Source of the DNA: Rhodoferax sp.
Lineage (GTDB): Bacteria; Pseudomonadota; Gammaproteobacteria; Burkholderiales; Burkholderiaceae_C
Assembly: GCA_029866205.1 (NCBI GenBank)
Contig: JARWZT010000014.1
Location: 1 to 64,000, forward strand
Reading direction: 5' to 3'
DNA length: 64,000 nucleotides
This document shows positions 18,416 to 27,094 of the stretch, one piece after another (position 1 is the stretch's first letter; each line of letters opens with the position of its first letter). The notes beneath the pieces are model-generated. The model made no database searches. It had not been told where the DNA came from and was given only the letters and a program-made list of their open reading frames with translations. A program made the translations under genes and the position numbers.

Positions 18416-20116
18416 TTAGAAGTACCCCTCTTGTTTCTTCTTTTCCATCGATGCGGCGCTGTCGTGGTCAATCACCCGGCCCTGGCGCTCAGATGTCGTG
18501 GTCAGCAGCATCTCCTGGATGATTTGGGGTAGCGTGTTGGCCGTCGATGCCACCGCGCCCGTGAGGGGGTAGCAGCCCAGAGTGCGAAAGCGCACGTTCT
18601 TGAGCAGTGGCACTTCACCCGGGCGCAGCGGCATGCGCTCGTCGTCGACCATGATGAGCGCGCCGTCACGCTCCACCACCGGGCGCTCCTGTGCAAAGTA
18701 CAGGGGAACGATGGGAATGTTCTCCAGGTAGATGTACTGCCAGATGTCGAGCTCGGTCCAGTTGGAGATCGGAAACACGCGCAGGCTCTCACCCTTGTTT
18801 TTGTGGGTGTTGTACAGGTTCCAAAGCTCGGGGCGCTGGTTTTTGGGGTCCCAGCGGTGCTGCGCGCTGCGAAAGGAAAAAATACGTTCCTTGGCGCGTG
18901 ACTTCTCTTCATCCCGCCGGGCGCCGCCAAAGGCTGCGTCAAACTGGTAGTGGTCCAGCGCCTGCTTGAGGCCCTGGGTTTTCATGATGTCAGTGTGGAT
19001 TTGCGAGCCGTGGGTGAAGGGATTGATGCCCATAGCCAAGCCTTCGGGGTTTTGATGCACTAGCAGTTTGAAATCGTGCTGCGACTGCATGCGGTCGCGA
19101 AAGGCGTACATCTCCCGAAACTTCCAGCCGGTGTCCACGTGCAGTAACGGGAACGGCAGCTTGGCCGGGTAAAAAGCCTTGAGCGCCAGGTGCAGCATGA
19201 CTGCGCTGTCTTTTCCGATGGAGTAAAGCATCACCGGGTTGTCGCAACTGGCCACCACCTCACGCATGATGTGGATGCTTTCGGCCTCGAGACGCTGCAG
19301 GTGCGTCAGCGTGGTCGGATTGAGCGCGGCCTTGCGCAGGGCAGTGTCTGGGGTTGAGGTAGAAATCGTCATGGGGATGCGGTTTTGGGTAAAAAGAGAG
19401 GAGGGCGCGAGCGGCGCAGGGGTGCTTAACTGCACCAGATCTTTGTGTTTCTCAAGCCAATCCTGAAACTGAGGGGCAAAGGTCACACCTGCAAAGTTCA
19501 ACTGCAAGCGAAACCCCGCAGGGAACTGCGCCAACAGTCGCTGGGCAAAATCGCGGAAGTCGGTGTCGGTGGGCGGCTTTGCCAGCACCAGCCAGTGCAG
19601 CGCACCGCGCGCGTCACGCGCCCACAGCAGGTGCACGCCTGGCTGACTGGGCGTATGGGTGCCCGCCTGCAAACCAGGGGTCTTGGTTTTGGCGGCGATA
19701 GCAGCCGCAGCGAGAGAGTCTGGCAGGGGTAGCCAGCCCCATTGGGCCAGCCGACGCTGCGCGGTGCGTTTGTCGATGTGCGCGCCTTCGTGCTGACCCA
19801 GCCAGCGCGCCAGCAAGGCAAAGGTCCACAGGGACTGGGCGTCAAGCCCGAGTTGCGCATGCTCTGGCAGCAGCCCAACCAAGGTCTGGGTAATCGCCGC
19901 AGGAGCGACGCTGACCGGGGCGGTCCGCGGTCGGCCCCGACTGCGCCGGTCTACCGCCGCCCAACCGCCGGCTTTGAAGGCGCGGTGCAAGGCGAGCACC
20001 GTGGGTGCGCTCAAGCCTACCGCCTGCGCCACAAAAGCGGCTGACTTGCCAGCCTCGCGCAACATCACCGCCTGGCGCTTGGCGTCAGCATTTAGCGGTA
20101 ACGGAGCATTATGCAA
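18416..20116 (-). CDS. cysD: Sulfate adenylyltransferase subunit 2 (CysD) with in-frame transposase-like N-terminal extension
   Basis: The C-terminal 318 residues (from the ATG at 19372) are a full-length CysD. It has the PP-loop [33 protein letters not shown] and the C-terminal GRVIDHD segment; it adenylylates sulfate with CysN. The frame continues upstream without a stop through 248 further codons to a TTG at 20116 (the open frame extends to 20263 but would then overlap cysQ). No purine-rich ribosome site precedes the ATG at 19372 (the bases before it are CCGCATCCCC), whereas an AAAGA lies before the TTG. Either a 566-residue fusion or an internally started 318-residue CysD is possible. The start is therefore uncertain; the CysD identity is not. 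Confidence 0.9.
   Translation of the reverse strand: MHNAPLPLNADAKRQAVMLREAGKSAAFVAQAVGLSAPTVLALHRAFKAGGWAAVDRRSRGRPRTAPVSVAPAAITQTLVGLLPEHAQLGLDAQSLWTFALLARWLGQHEGAHIDKRTAQRRLAQWGWLPLPDSLAAAAIAAKTKTPGLQAGTHTPSQPGVHLLWARDARGALHWLVLAKPPTDTDFRDFAQRLLAQFPAGFRLQLNFAGVTFAPQFQDWLEKHKDLVQLSTPAPLAPSSLFTQNRIPMTISTSTPDTALRKAALNPTTLTHLQRLEAESIHIMREVVASCDNPVMLYSIGKDSAVMLHLALKAFYPAKLPFPLLHVDTGWKFREMYAFRDRMQSQHDFKLLVHQNPEGLAMGINPFTHGSQIHTDIMKTQGLKQALDHYQFDAAFGGARRDEEKSRAKERIFSFRSAQHRWDPKNQRPELWNLYNTHKNKGESLRVFPISNWTELDIWQYIYLENIPIVPLYFAQERPVVERDGALIMVDDERMPLRPGEVPLLKNVRFRTLGCYPLTGAVASTANTLPQIIQEMLLTTTSERQGRVIDHDSAASMEKKKQEGYF
19373..20116 (-). other. IS630-transposase-like segment fused in frame upstream of cysD
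   Basis: This 248-codon segment starts with a helix-turn-helix ([20 protein letters not shown] then [20 protein letters not shown]) and the [11 protein letters not shown] linker seen in IS630-type transposases. A second helical domain follows ([13 protein letters not shown], here [14 protein letters not shown]). The last 90 residues align in outline with the DDE_3 domain: GVHLLWARD, then [10 protein letters not shown], then [19 protein letters not shown]. In active enzymes the second block carries Asp-Asn-xx-xx-His, here replaced by Asn-Phe-Ala, so transposition activity is probably lost. It may now be a DNA-binding or regulatory domain, which is inference. The segment has no stops and ordinary local codon use. 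Confidence 0.7.
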
Positions 20117-20156
20117 ATTAAATCTTTCGGCGTAAAGAATTTTTTGAATTGTACTA

Positions 20157-21023
20157 TTGGGCTTTGTCACACTCTCAAAGGCACCTACCTTGGCACCCAC
20201 ATTGACCCCCGAAGGCCTGGACACGCTGGTCCAACTTGTTGACCAGGCCGGCCAAGCCATCATGGAGATCTACCAGCGCGAAAGCCCCGTGCAGCATCAG
20301 ACCAAAGGAGATAGCAGCCCCTTGACCGAGGCCGATCTAGCGGCCAACGCCATTTTGGTGGCAGGGCTGAACGCGCATTGGCCCCACATTCCCGTGCTTT
20401 CAGAAGAAAGCCTGAACCAATTTGCTCCACAAGAGCAACCGCCCCTGTATTGGGCGGTAGACCCGCTGGACGGAACCAAAGAGTTCATCAAACGCAATGG
20501 CGAATTCACCGTCAACGTGGCCTTGGTGGTGCACGGCGAGCCGCAGATTGGCGTGGTGGGCGCCCCGGCGCAGGGCTTGATGTACGTCGGTTGCGCGGGT
20601 TCGCAGTGGCAGGGTGCGCCTTTGGCGCGCAAGCGCAATGCCGCGGTCTGGGCAGATATAAGGGTTTCCGGTGCTATGCCCGGTGTCAGCCCAGGTGGCA
20701 CGACGCCTACCGCTGCCGCGCACCCTGTTCGCGTGGCCATGAGTCGCTCGCATCCATCGCAAGAAATGGCCGCCTGGCTGGAGCCTCTGGGCCCGATCCA
20801 GGCGCGCGACGTCGGCAGTTCGCTCAAATTTTGCCTTGTGGCCGAGGGCTCGGTCGATGTCTACCCCCGGCTGGGGCCCACCTGCATTTGGGACACTGCA
20901 GCGGGCCATGCCTTGGTGGTGGCGGCTGGCGGACGGGTCTGCGAGATCGACGGCGCTCCTTTGCGCTATGCCACGCCGGCGCAGACCTTGAACCCGTTTT
21001 TCGTGGCATGGGGCACCCGCTGA
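20157..21023 (+). CDS. cysQ: 3'(2'),5'-bisphosphate nucleotidase CysQ
   Basis: A 288-residue member of the inositol-monophosphatase superfamily that hydrolyses PAP (and PAPS) and so removes the inhibitory by-product of sulfotransferases. It has a metal-binding SEES block, [19 protein letters not shown] near residues 102-120, and [10 protein letters not shown] near 247-256. The first conserved helix ([13 protein letters not shown]) lies upstream of any ATG. A non-ATG start is therefore needed, and TTG at 20157 is the only candidate directly after the upstream stop at 20145; another TTG lies near 20191. Transcription diverges from cysD with a 40-base AT-rich gap, matching a shared role with cysDNC. 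Confidence 0.93.
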   Translation: MGFVTLSKAPTLAPTLTPEGLDTLVQLVDQAGQAIMEIYQRESPVQHQTKGDSSPLTEADLAANAILVAGLNAHWPHIPVLSEESLNQFAPQEQPPLYWAVDPLDGTKEFIKRNGEFTVNVALVVHGEPQIGVVGAPAQGLMYVGCAGSQWQGAPLARKRNAAVWADIRVSGAMPGVSPGGTTPTAAAHPVRVAMSRSHPSQEMAAWLEPLGPIQARDVGSSLKFCLVAEGSVDVYPRLGPTCIWDTAAGHALVVAAGGRVCEIDGAPLRYATPAQTLNPFFVAWGTR

Positions 21024-21058
21024 TTTTTTTGTAAAGATGCTTGCATTCCTTTGTATTT

Positions 21059-21089
21059 GTCAATATGATTGACTGTCAACTAAATTGAC
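21059..21089. promoter_or_regulatory. Twin palindromic operator, probable MarR binding site
   Basis: Two 15-base palindromes stand side by side: GTCAAT-ATG-ATTGAC at 21059-21073 and GTCAA-CTAAA-TTGAC at 21075-21089. Their centres are 16 bases apart, and the inner arms form a third palindrome TTGAC-T-GTCAA. They lie 45 bases upstream of the MarR-family start codon, where an autoregulatory operator would be expected. MarR dimers usually bind 16-20 base palindromes, so the assignment is inferred from position and symmetry. Confidence 0.65.
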
Positions 21090-21133
21090 GGGCAATAAGA
21101 TTGCTTCTAACTCAGATAAATGCCTGGAGTTTT

Positions 21134-21790
21134 ATGACAAAAAAAAGCTTGCTTAGCAAAGCCCATTCACTATTCAATCGGAAAGACCCCATGAAACAAG
21201 AACCACAACTGAAGGCCGCAGAAGCCACCACCCCTGACGCAAAAGCGGAAGCCCGCAAAAAAAGACAAGCAGCCGCTGAATTGCCGATACCAGAGGCGGT
21301 TTCCGCCTTGGCGATCAGTGCACTCGCGATTTCGAACGCGGCGGACACGATATTGCGAAAAGCAGACGCCAAATTTGGATTGGCCGACTGGGCAGTGCTC
21401 AGCGCGCTTGGCGCACAACCCGAACCTCAACTCTTGGGGAAACTGGGTATGGACCTCGGTGTAACGCGTCAGCGTATTCAAAAGCAAACAGATGAGTTGC
21501 AAAAATCCGGTCTGGTAAGCGTGTCTGCCACAGCCGAAGACAAACGCTCGCGCCATGTGGCGCTGACGCCTGCCGGTAAAGAGGCTCTGGCCGCCACAGC
21601 CAGTTTGTGGGCCCTGGAAATGGCTAAGACACCGCACCTGGGTGAAATGAAAAGCCAGGCCATGGTGCAGCGCCGTGTGGACCGCATCGCCCATTCGCTC
21701 AACCGGACCTTGCGTTCCGACAAAAAAGAAGCAATGGCCGCCAAGAAAGCCGCTAAATCGGCTTCTGAAGCGCCTAAGACCGCAAACTAA
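21134..21790 (+). CDS. MarR family winged-helix regulator with basic/Ala-rich tails
   Basis: A 218-residue protein. The winged-helix core (about residues 55-180) shows the MarR pattern: FGLADWAVLSALG, LGKLGMDLGVTRQRIQKQTDELQKSGLVSV for the recognition helix, and wing residues AEDKRSRHVALTPAGKEAL. The N-terminal 50 residues and the C-terminal 30 are rich in Lys and Ala and are probably disordered. The start at 21134 has GGAG four bases upstream of a T-run spacer and is preferred over an upstream in-frame codon. A double palindrome stands just upstream. The ligand and targets are unknown; nearby targets could be the flanking sulfur or glycan genes. Confidence 0.85.
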   Translation: MTKKSLLSKAHSLFNRKDPMKQEPQLKAAEATTPDAKAEARKKRQAAAELPIPEAVSALAISALAISNAADTILRKADAKFGLADWAVLSALGAQPEPQLLGKLGMDLGVTRQRIQKQTDELQKSGLVSVSATAEDKRSRHVALTPAGKEALAATASLWALEMAKTPHLGEMKSQAMVQRRVDRIAHSLNRTLRSDKKEAMAAKKAAKSASEAPKTAN

Positions 21791-21807
21791 GCACGGGTCT
21801 AGCTACG

Positions 21808-21830
21808 GGGCGGCACCATGGGTACCGCCC
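21808..21830. terminator. Stem-loop between convergent genes
   Basis: A 10-base stem with one mismatch, GGGCGGCACC and GGTACCGCCC around a three-base loop, lies between the convergent ends of the MarR gene and the next gene on the minus strand. There is no T-run, so it is at best a weak intrinsic terminator or an RNA-stabilising hairpin. Confidence 0.4.
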
Positions 21831-21837
21831 TGAGCCA

Positions 21838-23205
21838 CTACTTCAGGCCTTTCAGCGCACTTAGTTCCACCGTGGGTACCTTGTTGCTCGAGTAAGTCTC
21901 TTGCTTCATCGGGCTCATGCGTTCAACCAACGGGCTGGCAACAAAAGGCACCAGCGCTACGTCAAACTGCGCAACGACTTTCTCGGCTTCAGCCTGGGGT
22001 AAGGTGCCCCAAAATCTGGCGTTGGTTTGGTTGCGCGCTTTTGCAAAGAAAGCCGACCCGTGGGTCTGGCCGACAAACCAAAAGTCTTTGTCTGGGTTTT
22101 CGGCCATGGCCTGGAGCAGCGCTTCGGTGTCCATGCGCTCTCGCATATTTCCCACAAATCCCACCACCTTGCGTTTTTTGCCTGCTTTGCCCGACTTTTC
22201 AGAGCTAGCGCTTGTCGGTTTCGCCGTCTTTTTGGCAGGAACTGCCGCCAGCGCCTGGTTGGGCAAATAGGCAATATTTGAGCGGTCGAACTCTTGGCTG
22301 AATGCCTCAATCAGTCCCAGCGAATTGGACACCACGACATCCGACATATCTAGCCACATTTGGTACTGCGCGGTAATCGTCGGCACAAGCTGTGCATTCG
22401 CCGGGAACAAACGCTGGTCGTCAACCAGGTCAGTGATGATTTGTTTGGGCTTCATGGCCTTGACCAGTGCCGCGTTGGCGTAGCAGGCCGGCCACAGCAC
22501 CACCGTGGGCGATGTGATGCCTTGGTCGCTGACCTGCTGCAGTACCCAGCGCAAATAGTCTTGGTTGTTGGCGGGTTTGTCCGAGGGCGTGAGGTAAGTT
22601 TTGTAAGTCGTTTTGGGCGTGTCGCAGTGGCCCTGCAGTTTGCCAACCGCTTGGTCGAGCAGCAGGCGGTACTCACTCCCGCTGGTGGCGTCCAGCGTGA
22701 TGGCGCGTTTGAGCCATTCCTCCAAAGCCAAATGGCTGAGCGGCGTCTCAAATACCAACACTTTTTCCACTGTTGGGTCTTGCTCCCACAAGGCGATCCA
22801 ACGGTCTGGACGTCGACCGAATAAGCCCAGGTCGTTTTGTTTCCAGAAACAGACGATGTGCTTGCCTTTGACTAAGCCATGCGGCGAAATTTCTTTAGGT
22901 GGTTTGGCGACCTTGGCTGGCGCTGGGCGCAAAGGTTTTGCGCTTACTGACTTGGACGCCGTACGTGTGGCCGCGGGCTTGGTCGCCGGTTTTTCAACCA
23001 AAGCCGAAGCAGGGGTCCGAGGGGTGCGCGGGGCGCTTTCAGTCACCGGTATTCCTCTCGCTTTTGCCAAAGGTTTGGCTACCGGCTTTGCTTTGGTCGG
23101 ACGGGGCTTCGCCTTGGACTGAGCGGCCGCAGCCTGCGGCTTGGCGGACACGGTGGCCTTGTTTGCGGCTTGGGGAGCGGTCTTGGACGGTACTTTTGTA
23201 GCCAT
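21838..23205 (-). CDS. Putative GT4-like glycosyltransferase with disordered N-terminus
   Basis: A 455-residue protein. The first 110 residues are a low-complexity Ala/Lys/Pro/Thr stretch, probably disordered. The rest resembles a GT-B glycosyltransferase: HIVCFWKQNDLGLFGRRPDR, DLVDDQRLFPAN, VVSNSLGLIEAFS, YLPNQALA, then VVGFVGNMRERMDTEALL with FWFVGQTHGS and a C-terminal VALVPFV...SSNKVPTVELSAL. These are the usual positions of the donor-binding Gly loop and late helices. The substrate is unknown. It faces the MarR gene, so it is a separate transcription unit. Confidence 0.7.
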   Translation of the reverse strand: MATKVPSKTAPQAANKATVSAKPQAAAAQSKAKPRPTKAKPVAKPLAKARGIPVTESAPRTPRTPASALVEKPATKPAATRTASKSVSAKPLRPAPAKVAKPPKEISPHGLVKGKHIVCFWKQNDLGLFGRRPDRWIALWEQDPTVEKVLVFETPLSHLALEEWLKRAITLDATSGSEYRLLLDQAVGKLQGHCDTPKTTYKTYLTPSDKPANNQDYLRWVLQQVSDQGITSPTVVLWPACYANAALVKAMKPKQIITDLVDDQRLFPANAQLVPTITAQYQMWLDMSDVVVSNSLGLIEAFSQEFDRSNIAYLPNQALAAVPAKKTAKPTSASSEKSGKAGKKRKVVGFVGNMRERMDTEALLQAMAENPDKDFWFVGQTHGSAFFAKARNQTNARFWGTLPQAEAEKVVAQFDVALVPFVASPLVERMSPMKQETYSSNKVPTVELSALKGLK

Positions 23206-23564
23206 GGTGAACTCTGGGGTTGGGTTGGGCTCAGGGCCGGTATCGGCACAGCCACGAGATAATACCCCTACTCATTGCGTCTCGGAGTCCATCGTTTGCG
23301 TGCGTCCCTGCGCATCCTCATTTTCCAGACGTTTGGCCAGCTGCAGGGCAGAAAGCCGGACGGCGGCGCTAGACTCGTGAACAAGCTTTGTGTTCCATTT
23401 GTCTGACTTAGCTCATGCTCCGGAGAACTTTTTTATGGCGCCAGCGCCCGCACCAGTCACCGCATTCGTTATTGGGAGTTCATGTACCTTCGACCGGACG
23501 AACTCAGCCTTTCGCCTGCGCACTGCGACGGGCTTGGGTGGCATGGCCGCGCGAGCGCCGCGCC
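23206..23564. other. Gap between divergent glycosyltransferase genes, no certain gene
   Basis: This 359-base stretch separates divergent genes. A GGAG at 23422-23425 precedes an ATG at 23435 that opens a 45-codon frame ending at 23572 over the next start. It shows no recognised domain, so a leader peptide or chance frame are equally likely. Another short open frame ends in an ATGA overlap at 23568 without a plausible start. No repeat or RNA gene was seen. Confidence 0.4.
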
Positions 23565-24215
23565 ATGAATGAGTCCGGCATGGAAGTGCGCCAAGTTCGT
23601 TTGGCTGAACTCGACAGCCGAACCCCCATTCACTGCGCCGGCGCAATCATGGTGATGCCCTTTACTGATGTTGTTCAGGCGATGCGTGCAGCCCGTTTGG
23701 CGGGCACCCGTGCGGGTGCGCCAGCGCTCTTGCTCGCAGTGCACGACGAGGTGCGGCAGGGATTTATCGCAACGGTCAACCAGGCATTTGCCGCCACCCG
23801 TAGCCCGTGGTTTGGTTACATGGCGCAGGATGCCTTCGCCGGACGCGCTTGGCTGGCGCTGGCCCTGCGGGCGATGCAGGCCAGAGGAGCGGGTCTGTTG
23901 GGCTTCAATGACGGCAAATGGCAGGGTCAGCTCGCTGCCTTCGGCTTGGCCGAGCGCGCCTGGTCGGAGTCGGTGTACAGCGGTGACTTTTTTCACAGCG
24001 CCTACCGAAGCCATTACGCAGATACTGAGCTCACGGTCATTGCCCGCGAGCAAGGCCGCTATGTCTATGAGCCCAACAGCGTGCTGGTGGAAGCCGACTG
24101 GGAGAAGGACAGCGCCGGTGTCAATCCTGCCGACCGGGCTTTGTACAAAGCCCGGGCTGCAGCCGGTTTTGACGCCCGGGTGCGCAACCCCCAACTCTTG
24201 CAGTTGTTTGGTTGA
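23565..24215 (+). CDS. Hypothetical glycan-cluster protein, glycosyltransferase-like
   Basis: A 216-residue protein if started at ATG 23565; the frame is open to 23415 but the extra residues look non-coding. It has the pattern of a small GT-A-like domain: CAGAIMVMPFTDVVQAMRAA, a strand ALLLAVHDEVRQGFIATVNQAF, WFGYMAQDAFAG (about residue 85) and later GLLGFNDGKW. A DFFHSAYRSHYADTEL segment resembles acceptor regions of GT2 enzymes. No classical DxD was seen. It ends just before the TPR-GT41 gene and is probably co-transcribed with it. Function is uncertain, and the start is not certain. Confidence 0.6.
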   Translation: MNESGMEVRQVRLAELDSRTPIHCAGAIMVMPFTDVVQAMRAARLAGTRAGAPALLLAVHDEVRQGFIATVNQAFAATRSPWFGYMAQDAFAGRAWLALALRAMQARGAGLLGFNDGKWQGQLAAFGLAERAWSESVYSGDFFHSAYRSHYADTELTVIAREQGRYVYEPNSVLVEADWEKDSAGVNPADRALYKARAAAGFDARVRNPQLLQLFG

Positions 24216-24229
24216 GATCAGAGACCCCA

Positions 24230-25660
24230 ATGACAGAACGTCCCCAAGACCTGCAGGCCTGGCTGGACCGTGCCGAACGTGCGCTTAATGCGGGCCGATG
24301 GACTGAGGCACGCGAGTTGCTGCTGCCTGCCGCGCAGTGGCTGCCCCGGGTGCCACAAGTTCAGCACCACTTGGGGGCTGCGCATTTGGCGCTGGGCCAG
24401 CCGCAGCTGGCTTTGGAAAGCGCCCAACGTGCCTTGGCGCTGGCGCCGGCGCAGTGGCAGAGCCAGTTGCTTCAGGGGCGCGCCTGCAAGGCGCTGGGCA
24501 AGATGGAGGCTGCAGACGCCTGTTTTGATGCTGTCTTGGACCTCCAGCCGAGCCAAGGCGAGGCCTTGGTGGCCAAGGCTGACCTGGCTATGAATATTTT
24601 TGGTCTGCCCCTGCAAGCGATCGATCTGGTGCAACCCCTGTTAAATCATCCGCAGTGCGCGGTGGACGCCGAGTTGACGACCTTGATGGCCAGTCTGTAC
24701 GACCGCGATATGTCGGCGACTGCGCTGACGCAGCGTGTCAAGCGTTTCTCGGCGCGGCATATGCGCCTGCCGCAACTGGAATTGCCGCCGCTGGCACCAC
24801 GCAACCCAGCGACGGCGCGCCCGCGTGTGGGCATCATTTCGCCCTTGTTTTGCAACTCGCCGGTGTATTTTCTGACGATTTCCGGTTGGCAGCATGTCGC
24901 CAAGGGCTCGGACATCGTCGTATTTAATCGCGGCTACAAGTCCGATTGGGCTAGCGCTGAATTTCGTGCCTTGTCCGCCCAATGGCTGGACGTGCAGGCT
25001 CTGCCCGCCGAGTCCCTGGCGCGCGACATCCACGCCCAAGACCTCGACGTGCTCTACGACCTTGGCGGTTGGATGGACCCGATCGCGCTCAAGGCCCTGT
25101 CTGTCAAACCCGCGCGCGCTATGTACAAATGGGTGGGCGGTCAAAGCATGACCACCGGCTTGGACAGTTTTGATGGTTGGATCGGTGACCCGTGGCAGTC
25201 GCCTTTGCACTTACAGCATTTGTACTCCGAGCCCCTGGTCAATATTCCCGAGGGATACGCCACCTACACTCCACCGGGCTATTTGCCTGTCAAAACTCCA
25301 TGGTCGCGGCGCAGCCGTACGCCCGTGGTGTTTTCCAATCCGGCAAAACTCTCACGCGCCTTCATGGCCACTTTGCGCCAGACGGTAGGGCCGATTTGCT
25401 TTGTGCACCAGCAGTTCCAATACGCCCGAACCCGCGCCAAAGTGGAAGCGGCGCTCGACGGTTCCAAAGCGCGGGCGGAATTCGTCTGCCCGAGCTCGCA
25501 CAGACAGGCGTTGGAGATATTGGGTGGTTTTCAGACCATGGTGGACACGTTTCCCTATAGCAGCGGTTTAACTGCGCGCGAAGCCCAAGCCATGGGTCTG
25601 CAGGTCAAGGTGTTTACCGGCGAACTGTTTTGCGAGCGCCACAGCCTGCACCTGCGCTAG
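24230..25660 (+). CDS. TPR-domain O-GlcNAc-transferase-like glycosyltransferase (GT41/SPINDLY type)
   Basis: A 476-residue protein started at ATG 24230. Residues about 5-140 form TPR-like helices (WLDRAERALNAGRW, ALESAQRALALAP, ADACFDAVLDLQPSQ). The C-terminal half, from RPRVGIISPLF near residue 198, resembles the GT41 catalytic domain: VFNRGYKSDWAS, LDVLYDLGGWM, AMYKWVGGQSMTTGLDSFDGWIGDP, and the late VFSNPAKLSRAFMATL and DTFPYSSGLTAREAQAMGL. Family members O-glycosylate proteins such as flagellins or adhesins in other Proteobacteria. No flagellar gene lies in the window, so the acceptor is unknown. Confidence 0.82.
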   Translation: MTERPQDLQAWLDRAERALNAGRWTEARELLLPAAQWLPRVPQVQHHLGAAHLALGQPQLALESAQRALALAPAQWQSQLLQGRACKALGKMEAADACFDAVLDLQPSQGEALVAKADLAMNIFGLPLQAIDLVQPLLNHPQCAVDAELTTLMASLYDRDMSATALTQRVKRFSARHMRLPQLELPPLAPRNPATARPRVGIISPLFCNSPVYFLTISGWQHVAKGSDIVVFNRGYKSDWASAEFRALSAQWLDVQALPAESLARDIHAQDLDVLYDLGGWMDPIALKALSVKPARAMYKWVGGQSMTTGLDSFDGWIGDPWQSPLHLQHLYSEPLVNIPEGYATYTPPGYLPVKTPWSRRSRTPVVFSNPAKLSRAFMATLRQTVGPICFVHQQFQYARTRAKVEAALDGSKARAEFVCPSSHRQALEILGGFQTMVDTFPYSSGLTAREAQAMGLQVKVFTGELFCERHSLHLR

Positions 25661-25681
25661 GGGCAGGTTGGGCCGTACGCG

Positions 25682-27025
25682 TCAGACGGTAACAGCCGCG
25701 CGCCCCACCGAAAGGTAATTCCATCCTGCGGCCTGCATCTTGGCGGGCTGGTACAGATTGCGACCATCCACGATGAGTTTGCTCGGCATCCGCAGCTCCA
25801 TTTCGTCAAAGTCCGGCGCACGGAACTGCTGCCACTCGGTGCAAATCACCAGCGCATCGGCCCCCGCCAGCGCTGCGTATTTGTCGACACTGAGGGTCAG
25901 CAGCGGGTGATCAGGATAAATGCGTGCTGTTTCGGTCATCGCCACCGGGTCAAAGGCCTGAACCTTGGCACCCGCTTCCCACAACGCTTCCATGAGCGTG
26001 CGACTCGGGGCTTCGCGCATGTCGTCGGTTTTGGGCTTGAACGACAGACCCCAGACTGCAATGGTTTTGCCTTGCAAATTTGTGGGTCCACCAAAGTGGT
26101 TTGCCAGCTTGGTAAACAAGGTCGTCTTTTGGCGCTTGTTGACGGCCTCTACCGCATCAAGCAAGGGTGTGTCATAGCCAATTTGTGAGGCTGTGCGGCC
26201 CAGCGCCTGTACATCTTTGGGAAAACAGCTGCCGCCGTATCCGCAGCCGGGGTAGATAAAGTGGTAGCCAATGCGCGGGTCAGAGCCGATGCCTTTGCGC
26301 ACCTGCTCAATGTCCGCACCCAGGCGCTCGGCCAGGTTAGCCACTTCGTTCATGAAGCTGATCTTGGTGGCCAACATGGCATTGGCGGCGTATTTGGTGA
26401 GCTCGGCGCTGCGCACATCCATGTGGATGGTGCGGTCATGGTTGCGCATAAAAGGCTCGTACACATCGGCCATCAGCGCCTTGGCGCGCTCGCTGGCACT
26501 GCCGATCACGATGCGGTCGGGGTGCAAGAAGTCGTTCACCGCCGCGCCTTCTTTTAAAAATTCGGGGTTTGACACCACATCAAATGCAGGAACATCGCCG
26601 GTGCGCTGCGCCAATACGGCACCGATGGCGGCGCTGACCTTGTCGGCCGTGCCCACCGGGACGGTGGACTTGTTGACCACTACCTTGTAATTTGTCATGT
26701 GCATAGCAATGGTCTGGGCTACTGCCAGCACGTACTGCAAGTCGGCGCTGCCGTCTTCGTCGGGCGGCGTGCCCACCGCGATGAACTGCACATCGCCGTG
26801 CGCCACGGCCTGCGCCGCGTCATTGCTAAAGCGCAGTCGTCCGTCCTTGAAATTGCGATCCACCAGAACGTCCAGACCCGGCTCCCAGATCGGAAGGACG
26901 CCCACATTGAGGTTGGCAATCTTGACCGGATCGACGTCCATACAGACCACATCGTGGCCGATTTCTGCCAAACAGGCGCCGCTGACCAAGCCCACATAAC
27001 CGGTGCCAAAGATCGAAATTTTCAT
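25682..27025 (-). CDS. ugd: UDP-glucose 6-dehydrogenase
   Basis: A 447-residue enzyme oxidising UDP-glucose to UDP-glucuronate with two NAD. The N-terminal Rossmann motif GTGYVGLVS is at residues 7-15, VDVDPVKI-like MDVDPVKI at the end of strand two, and the nucleophile Cys sits in [12 protein letters not shown] at about residue 266. The C-terminal UDP-binding domain has [17 protein letters not shown]. It provides UDP-glucuronate for surface polysaccharide. It is convergent with the TPR-GT41 gene at only 21 bases and lies downstream of uppS on the same strand. Confidence 0.96.
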   Translation of the reverse strand: MKISIFGTGYVGLVSGACLAEIGHDVVCMDVDPVKIANLNVGVLPIWEPGLDVLVDRNFKDGRLRFSNDAAQAVAHGDVQFIAVGTPPDEDGSADLQYVLAVAQTIAMHMTNYKVVVNKSTVPVGTADKVSAAIGAVLAQRTGDVPAFDVVSNPEFLKEGAAVNDFLHPDRIVIGSASERAKALMADVYEPFMRNHDRTIHMDVRSAELTKYAANAMLATKISFMNEVANLAERLGADIEQVRKGIGSDPRIGYHFIYPGCGYGGSCFPKDVQALGRTASQIGYDTPLLDAVEAVNKRQKTTLFTKLANHFGGPTNLQGKTIAVWGLSFKPKTDDMREAPSRTLMEALWEAGAKVQAFDPVAMTETARIYPDHPLLTLSVDKYAALAGADALVICTEWQQFRAPDFDEMELRMPSKLIVDGRNLYQPAKMQAAGWNYLSVGRAAVTV

Positions 27026-27094
27026 GGTGAAACGAGGGGGAAGATTAAATAAAACGGACCCGACCCAAAGATCGCGCGCTATCGTAAGCGCGGT

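Noticed and set aside
18416..20263. Start of the CysD fusion at 20263
   Set aside because: It would overlap cysQ by more than 100 bases on the opposite strand, and the first 49 residues look random, so a start at 20116 is preferred.
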